DNA of 64,000 bases, taken from Cytobacillus firmus (lineage in GTDB: Bacteria; Bacillota; Bacilli; Bacillales; Cytobacillaceae). The position numbers and the translations under genes are program-made. The notes below the pieces were generated by a model. That model saw nothing but the letters and a program-made list of their open reading frames with translations, was not told where the DNA came from and ran no database searches. The stretch lies in contig NZ_CP098323.1 of NCBI RefSeq assembly GCF_023657595.1, positions 1,946,001 through 2,010,000 on the forward strand, in the 5' to 3' direction. Shown here piece by piece: positions 51,657 through 61,095 of the stretch (its first letter is position 1; every line of letters begins with the position of its first letter).

Positions 51657-51793
51657 AAAACGGCCGCCATGGAGCGTTCATGAGGACTAAAACGGAAGGG
51701 ATGCGAGGAAAGCGGTCGCCATGGAGCGTTCACGACGACAAAAACGGGTGGGAGGCGAGGTAAATAGTCACCATGAAGCAACACAAGGCGACT
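51657..51793. repeat. Tandem repeat with a 52-bp period, about 2.5 copies
   Basis: A GC-rich unit beginning CGG(C/T)CGCCATGGAGCGTTCA recurs with 52-bp spacing (ATG of the unit at 51669, 51721 and 51773). The third copy is shorter and more diverged. No open frame follows the repeat, and its composition differs sharply from the AT-rich flanks. It resembles a dispersed intergenic repeat. Confidence 0.7.
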
Positions 51794-52093
51794 AATAAAG
51801 AAGTATCGAAAAGAAATTTCGTCATAATGCCAGAAAATAAGTTTCCCCAAAATAACTTTCCTCATCGCTCAATTTGGGGTAATCAATTTTCCATTCTTTC
51901 ACCTTTATCTTCTTCTTCTGTCTATTAAGATGCTCTTTATCCTATTTTCGTGATTATTGACGGTTGAAAATTAGAAATTCAGTAGTAATGTACCTCTTTT
52001 ATTACCCCAATTTACTGCTCACATCTTTCCCATTTAAGATAAACATAGTAAGTATTCTTACTTTTCTATCAATTAAACCGCAGGAGGAAAAAT
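51794..52093 (+). other. Upstream region of the subtilase gene
   Basis: There is no gene. The only structure is a short inverted repeat AGTAAG-TATT-CTTACT (52047-52062), 32 bp before the start codon, which could be an operator. A TTGACG hexamer near 51958 lacks a well-spaced -10 partner, so the promoter stays unassigned. Confidence 0.4.
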
Positions 52094-55000
52094 ATGAAGT
52101 CACGCAATAATCTATTAAAAGGGGCTCTTGCTGCAAGTTTATTATTCACTGCTTCCATTCCATTTAATGTGCTTGCTCAGAAGCCGGAGATCTCGGTGGA
52201 CGAAGCGGAAAAAATTTTAAGCGGCCTCTCTAAAGAACAAAGGGATGCTTTAGAACAGCTAGAGATAGGCCCTGGTTTTGTTATTTCTCCTGAAGTAAAT
52301 ACATCCACTCCCGAGCTGGTCGAAGTCATTGTGGAATTTAACCAGGCTCCTGCAAAGGTGGAGGTAAAGAAAGAAGCTTTAAAAGGCAAAAAATCTTCTC
52401 TTCATGCAGCTAAAGAAAAAGTTGACAAATCTCACTATGAATTCAATACCCATGTTAGCAAGCTGAAATCGAAGAAAGGCAGTTTACTGTACGACGCCAG
52501 TAAAATTGAAGTGAAACGCGAATACAGGAATGCATTTAATGGAGTTTCCATGACACTGCCGGGTATAGCGGTGGAAGAACTCCTGCAATCAGGCACAGTA
52601 AAAAGGATTTGGAGCAATGCACAGGTCCAACTGGATCTTCCTTCAGCAGAACAATCTAAAATGAAGCCAAAGATGGCAGACAGCATTCCCCAAATCGGTG
52701 TGGATAAGCTTCACGATGAAGGGGTTACCGGTAAAGGAATCAAGGTGGGAGTGCTGGACACAGGAATTGATTATACACACCCTGACTTAACAGGTTCTTA
52801 CAAAGGATACCGTACAGAAAACGGTCAAAACCCTAAAACCGTTGATCCAAGCACTGTTAAAGGCTGGGACTTTATCAATAATGATGCTGATCCAATGGAA
52901 GCTACTTACAATGAGTGGGAGGAATCCAATCAGCCTGAATTTGATTACAGAGGGTCTGCCTACTATACTTCTCACGGAACGCATGTATCAGGAACCATTG
53001 CTGCCCAAAAAGAAAATAGTGTAGATTATGCCGTCAGGGGAGTAGCACCGGATGTTGATCTGTATGCCTACCGGGTGCTTGGACCATATGGATCCGGAAC
53101 GACTGACGGGGTACTTGCTGGTATTGATAAAGCAGTAGAAGATGGCATGGATGTGATCAATCTGTCACTTGGAGCGAGCGTAAACGATCCTTTATATCCT
53201 ACTTCGGTTGCAATTAATAACGCTATGCTTTCCGGAGTCGTTTCCGTTGTAGCAGCAGGAAATGCGGGCCCATATGAAAAATCGCTTGGTGCACCTGGTA
53301 CGAGTGCATTCGGAATTACGGTAGGAGCAAGTGATGCCTCCATTTCCATTCCAGCTTTTAAAGCTAGTGCGGCTGGGAAGGTTTTCGAATCTATGAAATT
53401 ATTAGCCAAAAACTTCACGGATGATTTAAAAACACTAGAAGGGAAATCTTATCCAATTGTGTTTACTGGCCTGGGCACTCCGCAAGATTTCACTGGGAAA
53501 AATCTTGCAGGAAAAATTGCCCTCATTGAACGCGGAGAGCTAACATTTGAGGAAAAAGTGAAAAATGCCAAAAATGCCGGTGCAGCAGCTGTTATTATTT
53601 TTAATAATACGGAGGGCGAAATTCCAGCCTACATAGGTGAGAGCACCAAGTATATTCCGACATTCCAGCTTTCAAAGGCGGATGGGGAGTATTTAAAAGG
53701 CATACCGGGAGCTTCTGTAGCATTTGACCAGTTGTTAGTGGTTAAGACGGAAGGAGACACTCTTGCCGATTTCAGTTCAAGAGGCCCTGTGAATAGCAAC
53801 TACGATATAAAGCCTGACCTCGTGGCACCAGGGGTTTCCATTTTCTCAACCTATCCGGAGTTTATGAACCATCCAGAAGATGACCAGGATTACACATCTG
53901 CCTATGCACGCCTAAATGGTACGTCCATGGCCACTCCTCATATTGCTGGCGTGGCGGCACTCATGCTTCAGGATAATCCGAATCTTGATCCATTCGATGT
54001 AAAAATCGCACTAATAAATACGTCGGATGATTTAAAGAAGGATTACTCCGTGTATGAAGTTGGCGCCGGCCGTGTGGATGCCTATCAGGCCGTTCACTCA
54101 AACGTTTCAATTAAGGTGCTCGATAAAACAGAGCATATTGAAAACGGTGAGTACGTTGAGGCCGATGAAATCACGGGTTCCATCAGCTATGGAAACCACT
54201 ATATGGACAGTGCTGATATAAATGATAGCCGTACACTTCAAGTGATAAACAAAGGTAGCCAGGACCAATCCTATGATGTAACAGTTGAATATCATTCAGC
54301 CCGGAACGGTGTGCAGGATGGGGTAAAAAATAATATTAAAGTAAACCTTCCAGCATCGGTTACAATCGGAGCGGGAAAAACGGAACAATTAAAGGCAGCA
54401 ATTACAATCCCGAAAACAGCTGAAATCGGGCGTTATGAAGGATATATCCATGTGGTGAATCAGGATAATCCAAAGGAACGCTATCAAATTCCATTTGCGA
54501 TCCGAGTGACTGATAAAGGCATCGAGTTTGCAGAACCGCTACAGCCGTCTATCACGACTGATACACCAATGCACCAATACTATTCGCCTGGTACGCACTA
54601 TGTCTTTAAGTTTAAAAGCCCAATGGAGACATTCGATTTAGTTGTAAAGGATGCAAAAACTGGAAAGGCTATCGGCATTGTAGGAAGCTATGATGCCAGA
54701 GCAGCCCTGCCTGATAGAGAATACCTCATATACTTTGGGCACAGAGGGCTTGTTTATCCATTCACAGGGAATAAGAAGCAGCCGATTGCCGATTACATTC
54801 AGAAACTGCCGGAAGGTGAATATGTTCTTGACTTGATCAGCCGGGATGCAGAAGGAAAAACCTATCATCAAGAAAGTGTCGGTATTGTAGACAACACTCC
54901 GCCGGAAGTGGATCTCGACATTGAACCGGGGGTGATTGAAATAAATGATAGCATGTTAACAACTGAAAATGGCCACCAAGCATTCTGGGTTCATGGAAAG

Positions 55001-56281
55001 GTGACCGACAAAACAGTTGACCTATTGCAATCAAAAGGAATGGATTATACTCAAAAAACCAATACAGCTGCTTATTATGAAAGTGAAATACCATTTATCA
55101 GCGGATTTCTGCCGCTGGATGACGATGGCGCTACGAAGTTCGGTGTGCTTCCTGAAGAATATGCAACGACTCCTTACCAGTTAAGGCTATTTCCATGGGA
55201 TATGGCAACAGCAGCCAATATGTTTAAATCTCCTCGGTATGTATTTATGCAGGAAGGTACTGAATACGCAGCCAGCCGATTTAATAAAAGCAGCTTGAAG
55301 CTGAATGACGAAATAACCGTGACCCTTGATTTAAATAATGTGGAGAACTTTATTTCAGGTTCTTATGAAATACAGCCGCTTCTTGACTATTTTGAGCTGC
55401 AGGAGGTTAAAGCAAATCCTGTGCTTCAGAAGTTTGCAGATCAAAATGGCATAGAAATAAAAATAGATGAATCAGTTGTCACGGGTTCTGGTGTAAAAGT
55501 TGGAGCAGCCCTTTTAAAAGAAGGCTTTGAAGGGATCAGCGGAGACATGCCATTCCTTGATGTTACTTTTAAAATGGTGGACGACACCAGCTATGCAAGA
55601 TTTGCATCCTTTGGCTTAAAGGAACTTTCTTATCATAAGCAAGGTCAGTCAGAAGCCATAACCATTCCCGCTTACAGCTTAAACCATTTTGAACTTGTAT
55701 CAACTCACTCACGTATTTCAGGCAATATAGCACCGGAAGCTTTCTTAACTTCCGGAGGCTGGGTTGACAGCAAATACGATTTTACCAAGCTTAAAACAAA
55801 GGTTTATGCCAAAGCGGCAGATGGAAAAATTTATGAAGGAACTATGGATAGCAGAGGGCTGTTTGATGTCATTGTGCCAGCAGCAAAAGAGGCCTATACG
55901 GTTTATATCGAGGTTCCTGGCCACTTGACAGAATTTCAAAATGTTTCAGCCGGCATCGAGAAAGATGGAAAGTATCACGGTCTATACGTCAGAATTAATC
56001 CTGAAGATAACCTTGCAGGGGATGTTACCCAGGATCAGGTAATCGATATCCGTGACCTGAAAGAAGCTGTGGAACATTATGGAGAAGAAAACCCTAAAAA
56101 TGCTCATCTGGATATGAACCAGGATGGTGTAGTCGATGAATCCGATGTCAGATGGATTGAAAAGAATTTCTTAACGAAAGGCTCATTAGCAGGAAAAGGA
56201 AATCAGCCGAAAGAAACAATCGGGAAAAAAGGTCTTGCAGATTTCCTGAAAATGATTGGATTGGAGCCAAAAGAAAAATAA
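52094..56281 (+). CDS. Large secreted subtilisin-like protease with PA, cohesin-like and dockerin-like modules
   Basis: This 1395-residue S8 protease of the Vpr type has a signal peptide (1-29) and an inhibitor-like propeptide (about 70-185). The catalytic triad is D222 (VLDTGIDYTHPDL), H294 (SHGTHVSGT) and S611 (NGTSMATPHIAG), with a PA domain inserted at about 430-560. After the catalytic part come Fn3-like beta regions. A cohesin-like domain follows (about 1060-1200, starting near FNKSSLKLNDEITVTLDL), then a CNA-B-like domain. A dockerin-like pair of calcium loops ends the folded part (AGDVTQDQVIDIRDLKEA and HLDMNQDGVVDESD, about 1314-1355), with a basic tail. It probably degrades proteins outside the cell while bound to partners or the wall. 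AGGAGG precedes the ATG. An RRNPP-type regulator follows. Confidence 0.92.
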   Translation: MKSRNNLLKGALAASLLFTASIPFNVLAQKPEISVDEAEKILSGLSKEQRDALEQLEIGPGFVISPEVNTSTPELVEVIVEFNQAPAKVEVKKEALKGKKSSLHAAKEKVDKSHYEFNTHVSKLKSKKGSLLYDASKIEVKREYRNAFNGVSMTLPGIAVEELLQSGTVKRIWSNAQVQLDLPSAEQSKMKPKMADSIPQIGVDKLHDEGVTGKGIKVGVLDTGIDYTHPDLTGSYKGYRTENGQNPKTVDPSTVKGWDFINNDADPMEATYNEWEESNQPEFDYRGSAYYTSHGTHVSGTIAAQKENSVDYAVRGVAPDVDLYAYRVLGPYGSGTTDGVLAGIDKAVEDGMDVINLSLGASVNDPLYPTSVAINNAMLSGVVSVVAAGNAGPYEKSLGAPGTSAFGITVGASDASISIPAFKASAAGKVFESMKLLAKNFTDDLKTLEGKSYPIVFTGLGTPQDFTGKNLAGKIALIERGELTFEEKVKNAKNAGAAAVIIFNNTEGEIPAYIGESTKYIPTFQLSKADGEYLKGIPGASVAFDQLLVVKTEGDTLADFSSRGPVNSNYDIKPDLVAPGVSIFSTYPEFMNHPEDDQDYTSAYARLNGTSMATPHIAGVAALMLQDNPNLDPFDVKIALINTSDDLKKDYSVYEVGAGRVDAYQAVHSNVSIKVLDKTEHIENGEYVEADEITGSISYGNHYMDSADINDSRTLQVINKGSQDQSYDVTVEYHSARNGVQDGVKNNIKVNLPASVTIGAGKTEQLKAAITIPKTAEIGRYEGYIHVVNQDNPKERYQIPFAIRVTDKGIEFAEPLQPSITTDTPMHQYYSPGTHYVFKFKSPMETFDLVVKDAKTGKAIGIVGSYDARAALPDREYLIYFGHRGLVYPFTGNKKQPIADYIQKLPEGEYVLDLISRDAEGKTYHQESVGIVDNTPPEVDLDIEPGVIEINDSMLTTENGHQAFWVHGKVTDKTVDLLQSKGMDYTQKTNTAAYYESEIPFISGFLPLDDDGATKFGVLPEEYATTPYQLRLFPWDMATAANMFKSPRYVFMQEGTEYAASRFNKSSLKLNDEITVTLDLNNVENFISGSYEIQPLLDYFELQEVKANPVLQKFADQNGIEIKIDESVVTGSGVKVGAALLKEGFEGISGDMPFLDVTFKMVDDTSYARFASFGLKELSYHKQGQSEAITIPAYSLNHFELVSTHSRISGNIAPEAFLTSGGWVDSKYDFTKLKTKVYAKAADGKIYEGTMDSRGLFDVIVPAAKEAYTVYIEVPGHLTEFQNVSAGIEKDGKYHGLYVRINPEDNLAGDVTQDQVIDIRDLKEAVEHYGEENPKNAHLDMNQDGVVDESDVRWIEKNFLTKGSLAGKGNQPKETIGKKGLADFLKMIGLEPKEK

Positions 56282-56292
56282 GAATTTCACAG

Positions 56293-56326
56293 AAGGCGGG
56301 AGACACGTTCTCCTGCCTGTTTCTAT
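56293..56326 (+). terminator. Terminator of the subtilase gene
   Basis: GGCGGGAGA pairs with TCTCCTGCC (one G-U), followed by TGTTTC. Confidence 0.7.
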
Positions 56327-56390
56327 TAACCTATAGAAAATCACTGGTGATTTCACTATAATAATAGAAACTTGAATACCGAGGTGCAGC

Positions 56391-57638
56391 ATGATCATTG
56401 GGAAAATAATTAAGTTTTACAGGGAAAGAGAAGGTCTAACTCAGGGTCAGCTGGGGGAAGGGATTTGTTCTGTAACCCATTTGAGTAAAATTGAACGCGG
56501 AATTACCGAATACTCCGGAGAAATAACACAGCTTCTGGCCAGGAGGCTCGGCATTAATCACGAAGAGGAAATTCTTCGATATCATCGGCTTGCAAAGAGG
56601 CTGAATGAATGGCATGAGAGCATGATCATGCAGCGAATACAGGAATCTGAAAAGATAAAAGAGGAAGTGCAGGTTGAAAAACTGATTCATATGCCTGACT
56701 TTCAAACTCTATATCGCCTGCTGTCAGCCAGATACTATTTATCTGTGAACGATTTGATTTCAGCATCAGAATTAATCTCTGATCTTACCAAAGCTTCCGC
56801 TCCCTTTTCACCCCATGATGCTAATCTGCTGAAGCATATCCAGGGCATTTATTACTTTCTTACAGGGCAATACCGTGACTGTATCAGCTGTTTAGCTTCC
56901 ATTGACAGAGAACAGTATAGCTACGAAGAATACTATTACCATTTAGCGATTGCTTACCACTCAATCCATTCCAATATCACAGCCTATTATTATGGCAAAA
57001 AGGCTCTTCAATATTTTCAAAGAACCTTAAACATTCTCCGCATTATTGATACAGAAATGCTGCTTATTGTTCAGTTAAATGCGAAGGAACTTCATGATTT
57101 TCATGAAACGAAGGAGAAATATGAACAGCTAATAAAACTTTGTGATGCATGTAATTCAGGTGATCGTAAATCCAAGCTTTATCATAATCTGGCATTTGAA
57201 TATTTTCGCCGGAAGAAATATCGGGAATCAGCCGGTCTCTATGAAGAAGCACTAAAGCTTACCGCTGAAAACTCCCCTCACTATCTGACTGCTTTGGACG
57301 GATATATCCATACCTGTTATAAAGGGAAACTCAAGTCCCGAAATAAGTTAATAAAATTAGCTGAAGAAGGCTTGGAGAGGGCAAAAGCGGGTGATTCATA
57401 TACCTGGATTTATTTTCAGCTACATCTTCATCTATTGAAAAATGAAGAACAGCATTACTATCAATTTATTGAAGAAACAGCACTGCCATACTTTAAAAAT
57501 ATTGGCTACGGCATTTTAATCGACCACTATGAGAAAAAGCTTTTTCACTTTTACTCAAAAAAAGGCGATGCTCAAAAGGCAATTGAACTCGCCCGTTCGT
57601 TTATACATAAACAAAAAAGCTATTATGATCATGATTAA
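56391..57638 (+). CDS. HTH-TPR regulator of the RRNPP type (NprR/PlcR-like)
   Basis: This 415-residue protein has an N-terminal XRE helix-turn-helix (about 5-60: IIKFYREREGLTQGQLGEGICSVTHLSKIERG) and a long all-helical TPR array (about 100-410, with A-Y-x-S-x-x-x-x-x-A-Y-Y-Y-G-K-K-A-L and Y-R-E-S-A-G-L-Y-E-E-A-L). This is the layout of NprR, PlcR and related quorum sensors, which bind an imported signalling peptide. Such regulators normally have a small peptide gene directly downstream; here a terminator follows at once and no such gene is visible. GAGGTG precedes the ATG. It lies next to the large protease, a plausible target. Confidence 0.85.
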   Translation: MIIGKIIKFYREREGLTQGQLGEGICSVTHLSKIERGITEYSGEITQLLARRLGINHEEEILRYHRLAKRLNEWHESMIMQRIQESEKIKEEVQVEKLIHMPDFQTLYRLLSARYYLSVNDLISASELISDLTKASAPFSPHDANLLKHIQGIYYFLTGQYRDCISCLASIDREQYSYEEYYYHLAIAYHSIHSNITAYYYGKKALQYFQRTLNILRIIDTEMLLIVQLNAKELHDFHETKEKYEQLIKLCDACNSGDRKSKLYHNLAFEYFRRKKYRESAGLYEEALKLTAENSPHYLTALDGYIHTCYKGKLKSRNKLIKLAEEGLERAKAGDSYTWIYFQLHLHLLKNEEQHYYQFIEETALPYFKNIGYGILIDHYEKKLFHFYSKKGDAQKAIELARSFIHKQKSYYDHD

Positions 57639-57642
57639 ATAA

Positions 57643-57683
57643 CAAAAGGCTTGTTTACCGCAATTCGGGAAACAAGCCTTTTG
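57643..57683. terminator. Bidirectional terminator
   Basis: CAAAAGGCTTGTTT and AAACAAGCCTTTTG form a perfect 14-bp stem with a 13-nt loop between the TPR regulator and the convergent amidase. Confidence 0.9.
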
Positions 57684-57691
57684 ATTCAATT

Positions 57692-58627
57692 TTATCTGAT
57701 TGCCCCATGCGGAAGGATAGCATGGACTCCCTTTACCCCGTTGACTATCTGGGTAACTTTTAGATCGACTACGGCGCTTGATAAAGCTAATGCTTCCGCT
57801 TTTCCTAGTTTATACATCTCCTGGATCCATTCAACTATTCCATTCAAAGCTTCCGCCGCTGCTAAATTTAAATCTTCATTAAAGCCAAATGCAATCCACC
57901 CAGCCGGTGTTTTGGCTCTCGGCAAGGAAAGCTTTATATCATCTCTAACCGTTAAGGTAATATCAACCAGATCCATAGGGCATTCAATTGCTGTTCCAGA
58001 TACTTCTCCATCTCCCTGGGCTGCATGGCCGTCACCAATTGAAAAAAGCGCACCTTCCACAGAAATCGGCAAAAACAAAGTGCTTCCTCTGCCAAGTTCC
58101 TTGCAATCTATGTTTCCGCCGCAATAACGGGGAGGGGAGGTGGAATGCACACCTGATTCTGCAGGTGCAACTCCCATTAATCCTATGAATGGATTAAGCG
58201 CCACATGAAATGGACGCCCTCCAATCTGGCAGGTGCCCGTCATTTTTGCGGGAGACAGTTCCCAATCAAGCTGAATGCGTTCTGTTCCTGTTAATCCCAG
58301 CTGATCATTCTGCCAGCTTTTATTGCCTCCTGCCCAGTTTCTGCCATACCAGCCGGGTACAAGATCATTGATTTTTACTTCCAAAACCATCCCTGGCTCT
58401 GCTCCATGAATCTTAATGGGGCCCACCATTGGATGACCTGGCTTCTCCTCATTCTCTTTGGAATTAAAAGTGGTTCTTTCATTATCCTTCGAGCTTGAGT
58501 ACCCCCATTGGATATCAGGTGTTTGCAGGCGAATGGAATCACCGGAATGAATTGTTAGAGCAGGTTTATATTCATTGCTGAAAGAACCGTGGAGATTTTC
58601 GTCCTTTATTGTAAGTGTATGAATCAT
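57692..58627 (-). CDS. Acetamidase/formamidase family protein
   Basis: This 311-residue protein of the FmdA/AmdA family hydrolyses short-chain amides such as formamide or acetamide to the acid and ammonia. Marks are DSIRLQTPDIQWG, GHPMVGPIKIHGAEPGMVLEVKI, IGLMGVAPAE, PRYCGGNIDCKEL and the metal- and substrate-site segment SIGDGHAAQGDGEVSGTAIECP. The length agrees with the family. AAGGAG precedes the ATG. The DMT transporter gene lies upstream in the same direction, 48 bp away, so the two may form an operon. Confidence 0.92.
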   Translation of the reverse strand: MIHTLTIKDENLHGSFSNEYKPALTIHSGDSIRLQTPDIQWGYSSSKDNERTTFNSKENEEKPGHPMVGPIKIHGAEPGMVLEVKINDLVPGWYGRNWAGGNKSWQNDQLGLTGTERIQLDWELSPAKMTGTCQIGGRPFHVALNPFIGLMGVAPAESGVHSTSPPRYCGGNIDCKELGRGSTLFLPISVEGALFSIGDGHAAQGDGEVSGTAIECPMDLVDITLTVRDDIKLSLPRAKTPAGWIAFGFNEDLNLAAAEALNGIVEWIQEMYKLGKAEALALSSAVVDLKVTQIVNGVKGVHAILPHGAIR

Positions 58628-58675
58628 AAATTGTTTCTCCTTGCAGGATTAAGAAATTTAAAATCTTATAAATTA

Positions 58676-59611
58676 CTAGGCAGTTTTATTTTTCATGGTT
58701 TGTTTATTCATCTTTCTTTGGAACATTTTCGCGTTTGTTCCTATATATACTCCCGTAAGAACAAAGGCTGCGCCTATTCCATGCGCAATGGTGAACGTTT
58801 CACCCAAAAATACTGTAGCCATTATAACAGCAGACACAGGCATCACATTTATAAAAATGGAAGCCTTGGCCGCTCCGACCTCTTTAATTCCGTTATAATA
58901 CATGACAAACGAAACCACCGTAACAAAGATACTCATATGAGCGATAGCAGCCCAAGTCGTAAAGCTGGCTTGCTGAAGATCCATCCACGTTGTTTCTGCA
59001 GATGCAAAGGGCAAAAGAAATAAGGTCCCATAGGCAACTGCATATGTGGTCGATTCCACTGAGCTGAATTTTTTCAATACCACTTTTCCTACAACACTAT
59101 AAATAGCCCAGCTTACGACAGCGCCAAGCAATACAAAATCAATTGGTTCAAAGCCATATTGGAAAAGAGTGAGCAAATGTCCGTCTGTAATAATAAACAC
59201 TACACCTGTCAAAGCAACGGCCATTCCAATGATGTGATTTTTGGTAATTTTTTCTTTAAGAAATAGTCCAGATAAAAGGACGATAAGAACCGGGTTTGAC
59301 GCAATGAATAATGAGCTTTTAATCACAGGTGCGTGTTTTGTGGCCAGAAAGAAACAAATATTATACAGCGCAATTCCTGTCAGGCCCAAGATAGCAAACA
59401 GTCCATGATCTTTTAAATTTGGTCGTTTCCGGTCTTTCTCCATAATCCACATGAGCGGAAAAAGCAGGATGGCAGCTCCCAAAAAACGCAAAAGTGCAAC
59501 GGTTGCAGGTTCAAAGCTTTGAACAGCAAACTTGCCGGCAATAAATGCGCTGCCCCATGTTGCAGTAGCCAAAGTAAGCATTCCATAAATAAGCCATAAT
59601 CTCTTTTTCAA
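58676..59611 (-). CDS. EamA/DMT-family transporter
   Basis: This 311-residue integral membrane protein has ten predicted spans in two EamA repeats. The first starts GMLTLATATWGSAFIAGKF and the second near IDFVLLGAVVSWAIYSVVGK. A family proline/glycine helix ends each half (IGMAVALTGVVFI, IGAAFVLTGVYIG). Such carriers export amino acids, nucleosides or other metabolites. It starts at TTG (59609-59611) with AAGGCGAG upstream. Its promoter carries an inverted repeat, so it is probably regulated. The amidase gene follows 48 bp downstream in the same direction. Confidence 0.9.
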   Translation of the reverse strand: MKKRLWLIYGMLTLATATWGSAFIAGKFAVQSFEPATVALLRFLGAAILLFPLMWIMEKDRKRPNLKDHGLFAILGLTGIALYNICFFLATKHAPVIKSSLFIASNPVLIVLLSGLFLKEKITKNHIIGMAVALTGVVFIITDGHLLTLFQYGFEPIDFVLLGAVVSWAIYSVVGKVVLKKFSSVESTTYAVAYGTLFLLPFASAETTWMDLQQASFTTWAAIAHMSIFVTVVSFVMYYNGIKEVGAAKASIFINVMPVSAVIMATVFLGETFTIAHGIGAAFVLTGVYIGTNAKMFQRKMNKQTMKNKTA

Positions 59612-59649
59612 ACGAACTCGCCTTCATTTCTGTAAAATTTTATAAATAG

Positions 59650-59678
59650 TATTATAACACCTTTTTCGAAAGTCGAAA
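59650..59678 (-). promoter_or_regulatory. Promoter with overlapping inverted repeat for the DMT transporter
   Basis: On the - strand TTTCGA (59678-59673) and TATAAT (59656-59651) are spaced by 16 bp. The -35 is one arm of the perfect inverted repeat TTTCGA-CTT-TCGAAA (59664-59678), so a repressor or regulator could compete with RNA polymerase. The remaining bases to 59933 show no further feature. Confidence 0.5.
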
Positions 59679-59933
59679 TAGTTATTTTTTTATTAGATGA
59701 ACTTCAAATCCAATTATAGGAAAAATGGATGGGTGGAATATGTTGTTTTTTGTCTCACTTTATCGATTTAAAGAATAAAACAGTTCTTTTTTCTCAATCA
59801 CTCTGCTAAACATTGAAAAACTGTATTTAAAATTGCTGGAAAATTCATTCTTTTTTCTCTATCTAATGACAAGCCCATCCCTTATTCTTTCTTTAGAGTC
59901 CCGAAGAAAGGGGCGAAGAAGGGGTGAATACAT

Positions 59934-61058
59934 ATGAAAAAAGGAGCAGGGAGAATAAGCTTGCTGACAGCATTTTTTATTTTGCTGTTTTCATCGCTTT
60001 CCTTTGCGGCAACAGTACCAGGAGGGCCATCAACTAATGGAAACACGAACATTAACAGCATGCTTTCCTATGAAGATGTGGTGAAAGAGCTTAACAGTAT
60101 TGAACAGACAAGCAAAGGGAAGGTTGAAGTCTTTACACTTGATCGCTTTGGAAAATCGGAGCAGGGCAGAAGCATTTATGCTGCCAAGGTTGGAACAGGA
60201 GAAAAGAAAATCTGGATTCAGGCTCAAATCCATGGAAATGAAAAACTTGTTACAGAGGCAGCGCTTCAGCTGTTAAAAAATTATTCGAGCAACAATTCCA
60301 AAGAAGTACAGACCGTTCTGGAAGAGTCCACACTATACTTCATTCCGATGTACAATCCTGATGGCGCAGAGATGAATACCCGTGGCACAAAGATTATGGA
60401 AACAGGCCAGTCTCTGGACCTAAATCGCGATTGGGTAGAGGGAGGCTTTAAAGCCAAGGAATCAAAAGTTGTGTATTCTTATTGGGCAGAATTGAAGCCG
60501 GATTTTGCGATTGATTTGCATCATCAAGGTTTAAAGAAAATATATGGAACAAATGAAGCGACATCATTCTCCTTAGGAATATCCTTAGCACCAGACGGGC
60601 CAACATTGCCAAATGAAACAAAGTACAATGATATTACTAAACAGATGATGGCATATGTGTATGATGAAATGAAAGGATACGGCTACACGCATATTGACCG
60701 TTACCAAATTGTTGATAGTGGGAAACAGGTTGGCTATGACATCGACATTAAGGGCGGAGTTGTATCGGCCATGATGATGGGATTGAACTATAACGACTTG
60801 AATCCTGACAATCACAGCCATCCGGCCATATTTTTTGAAACAAAAGGCAATTCAAGCGATGGCAGCCTAGGGCAGAAATCAAACGGATATCTAACAAAAC
60901 AAAACTATTTAGCTTTAAAATCCTTAGTTTATGGCTATGTCACAGGAGAGGTAAATAAAGTGGATCCTGCGAAATGGAATGAGATCCCAGCTTATCCTTT
61001 AGCAGGCTATTGGACAGATTATAATGGGATAGTACCTGTGGAATCTTCAGGGTTTTAA
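59934..61058 (+). CDS. Secreted M14-family zinc carboxypeptidase
   Basis: This 374-residue extracellular peptidase has a signal peptide at about 1-25 (cleaved after SLSFAA). The M14 domain has zinc ligands H and E in IQAQIHGNEKLVTE, substrate-binding residues in MYNPDGAEMNTRG and SLDLNRDW, and the third zinc ligand in AIDLHHQG. The catalytic glutamate is in AIFFETKGN. Family members remove C-terminal residues from peptides or trim cell-wall peptides. The length and all ligands are intact. AAGGGGTGAAT precedes the ATG. It is a single gene ending in a hairpin. Confidence 0.9.
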   Translation: MKKGAGRISLLTAFFILLFSSLSFAATVPGGPSTNGNTNINSMLSYEDVVKELNSIEQTSKGKVEVFTLDRFGKSEQGRSIYAAKVGTGEKKIWIQAQIHGNEKLVTEAALQLLKNYSSNNSKEVQTVLEESTLYFIPMYNPDGAEMNTRGTKIMETGQSLDLNRDWVEGGFKAKESKVVYSYWAELKPDFAIDLHHQGLKKIYGTNEATSFSLGISLAPDGPTLPNETKYNDITKQMMAYVYDEMKGYGYTHIDRYQIVDSGKQVGYDIDIKGGVVSAMMMGLNYNDLNPDNHSHPAIFFETKGNSSDGSLGQKSNGYLTKQNYLALKSLVYGYVTGEVNKVDPAKWNEIPAYPLAGYWTDYNGIVPVESSGF

Positions 61059-61065
61059 CAAAATG

Positions 61066-61095
61066 GAGAAGCTGGTCATGGTGCCAGCTTCTTTT
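61066..61095 (+). terminator. Terminator of the carboxypeptidase gene
   Basis: GAAGCTGG and CCAGCTTC form an 8-bp stem with an 8-nt loop, followed by TTTTA. It abuts the stop of the small - strand gene. Confidence 0.85.

Noticed and set aside
51657..51793. CRISPR array
   Set aside because: The 52-bp units are directly adjacent without unique spacers, only two to three copies exist, and no cas genes are nearby.
57639..57691. Pheromone peptide gene after the HTH-TPR regulator
   Set aside because: The space is filled by a terminator hairpin, and no start codon with a ribosome site is present.
57651..58127. Open frame of about 158 codons on the + strand
   Set aside because: It lies fully antisense to the acetamidase/formamidase gene, begins inside the bidirectional terminator and has no ribosome site.
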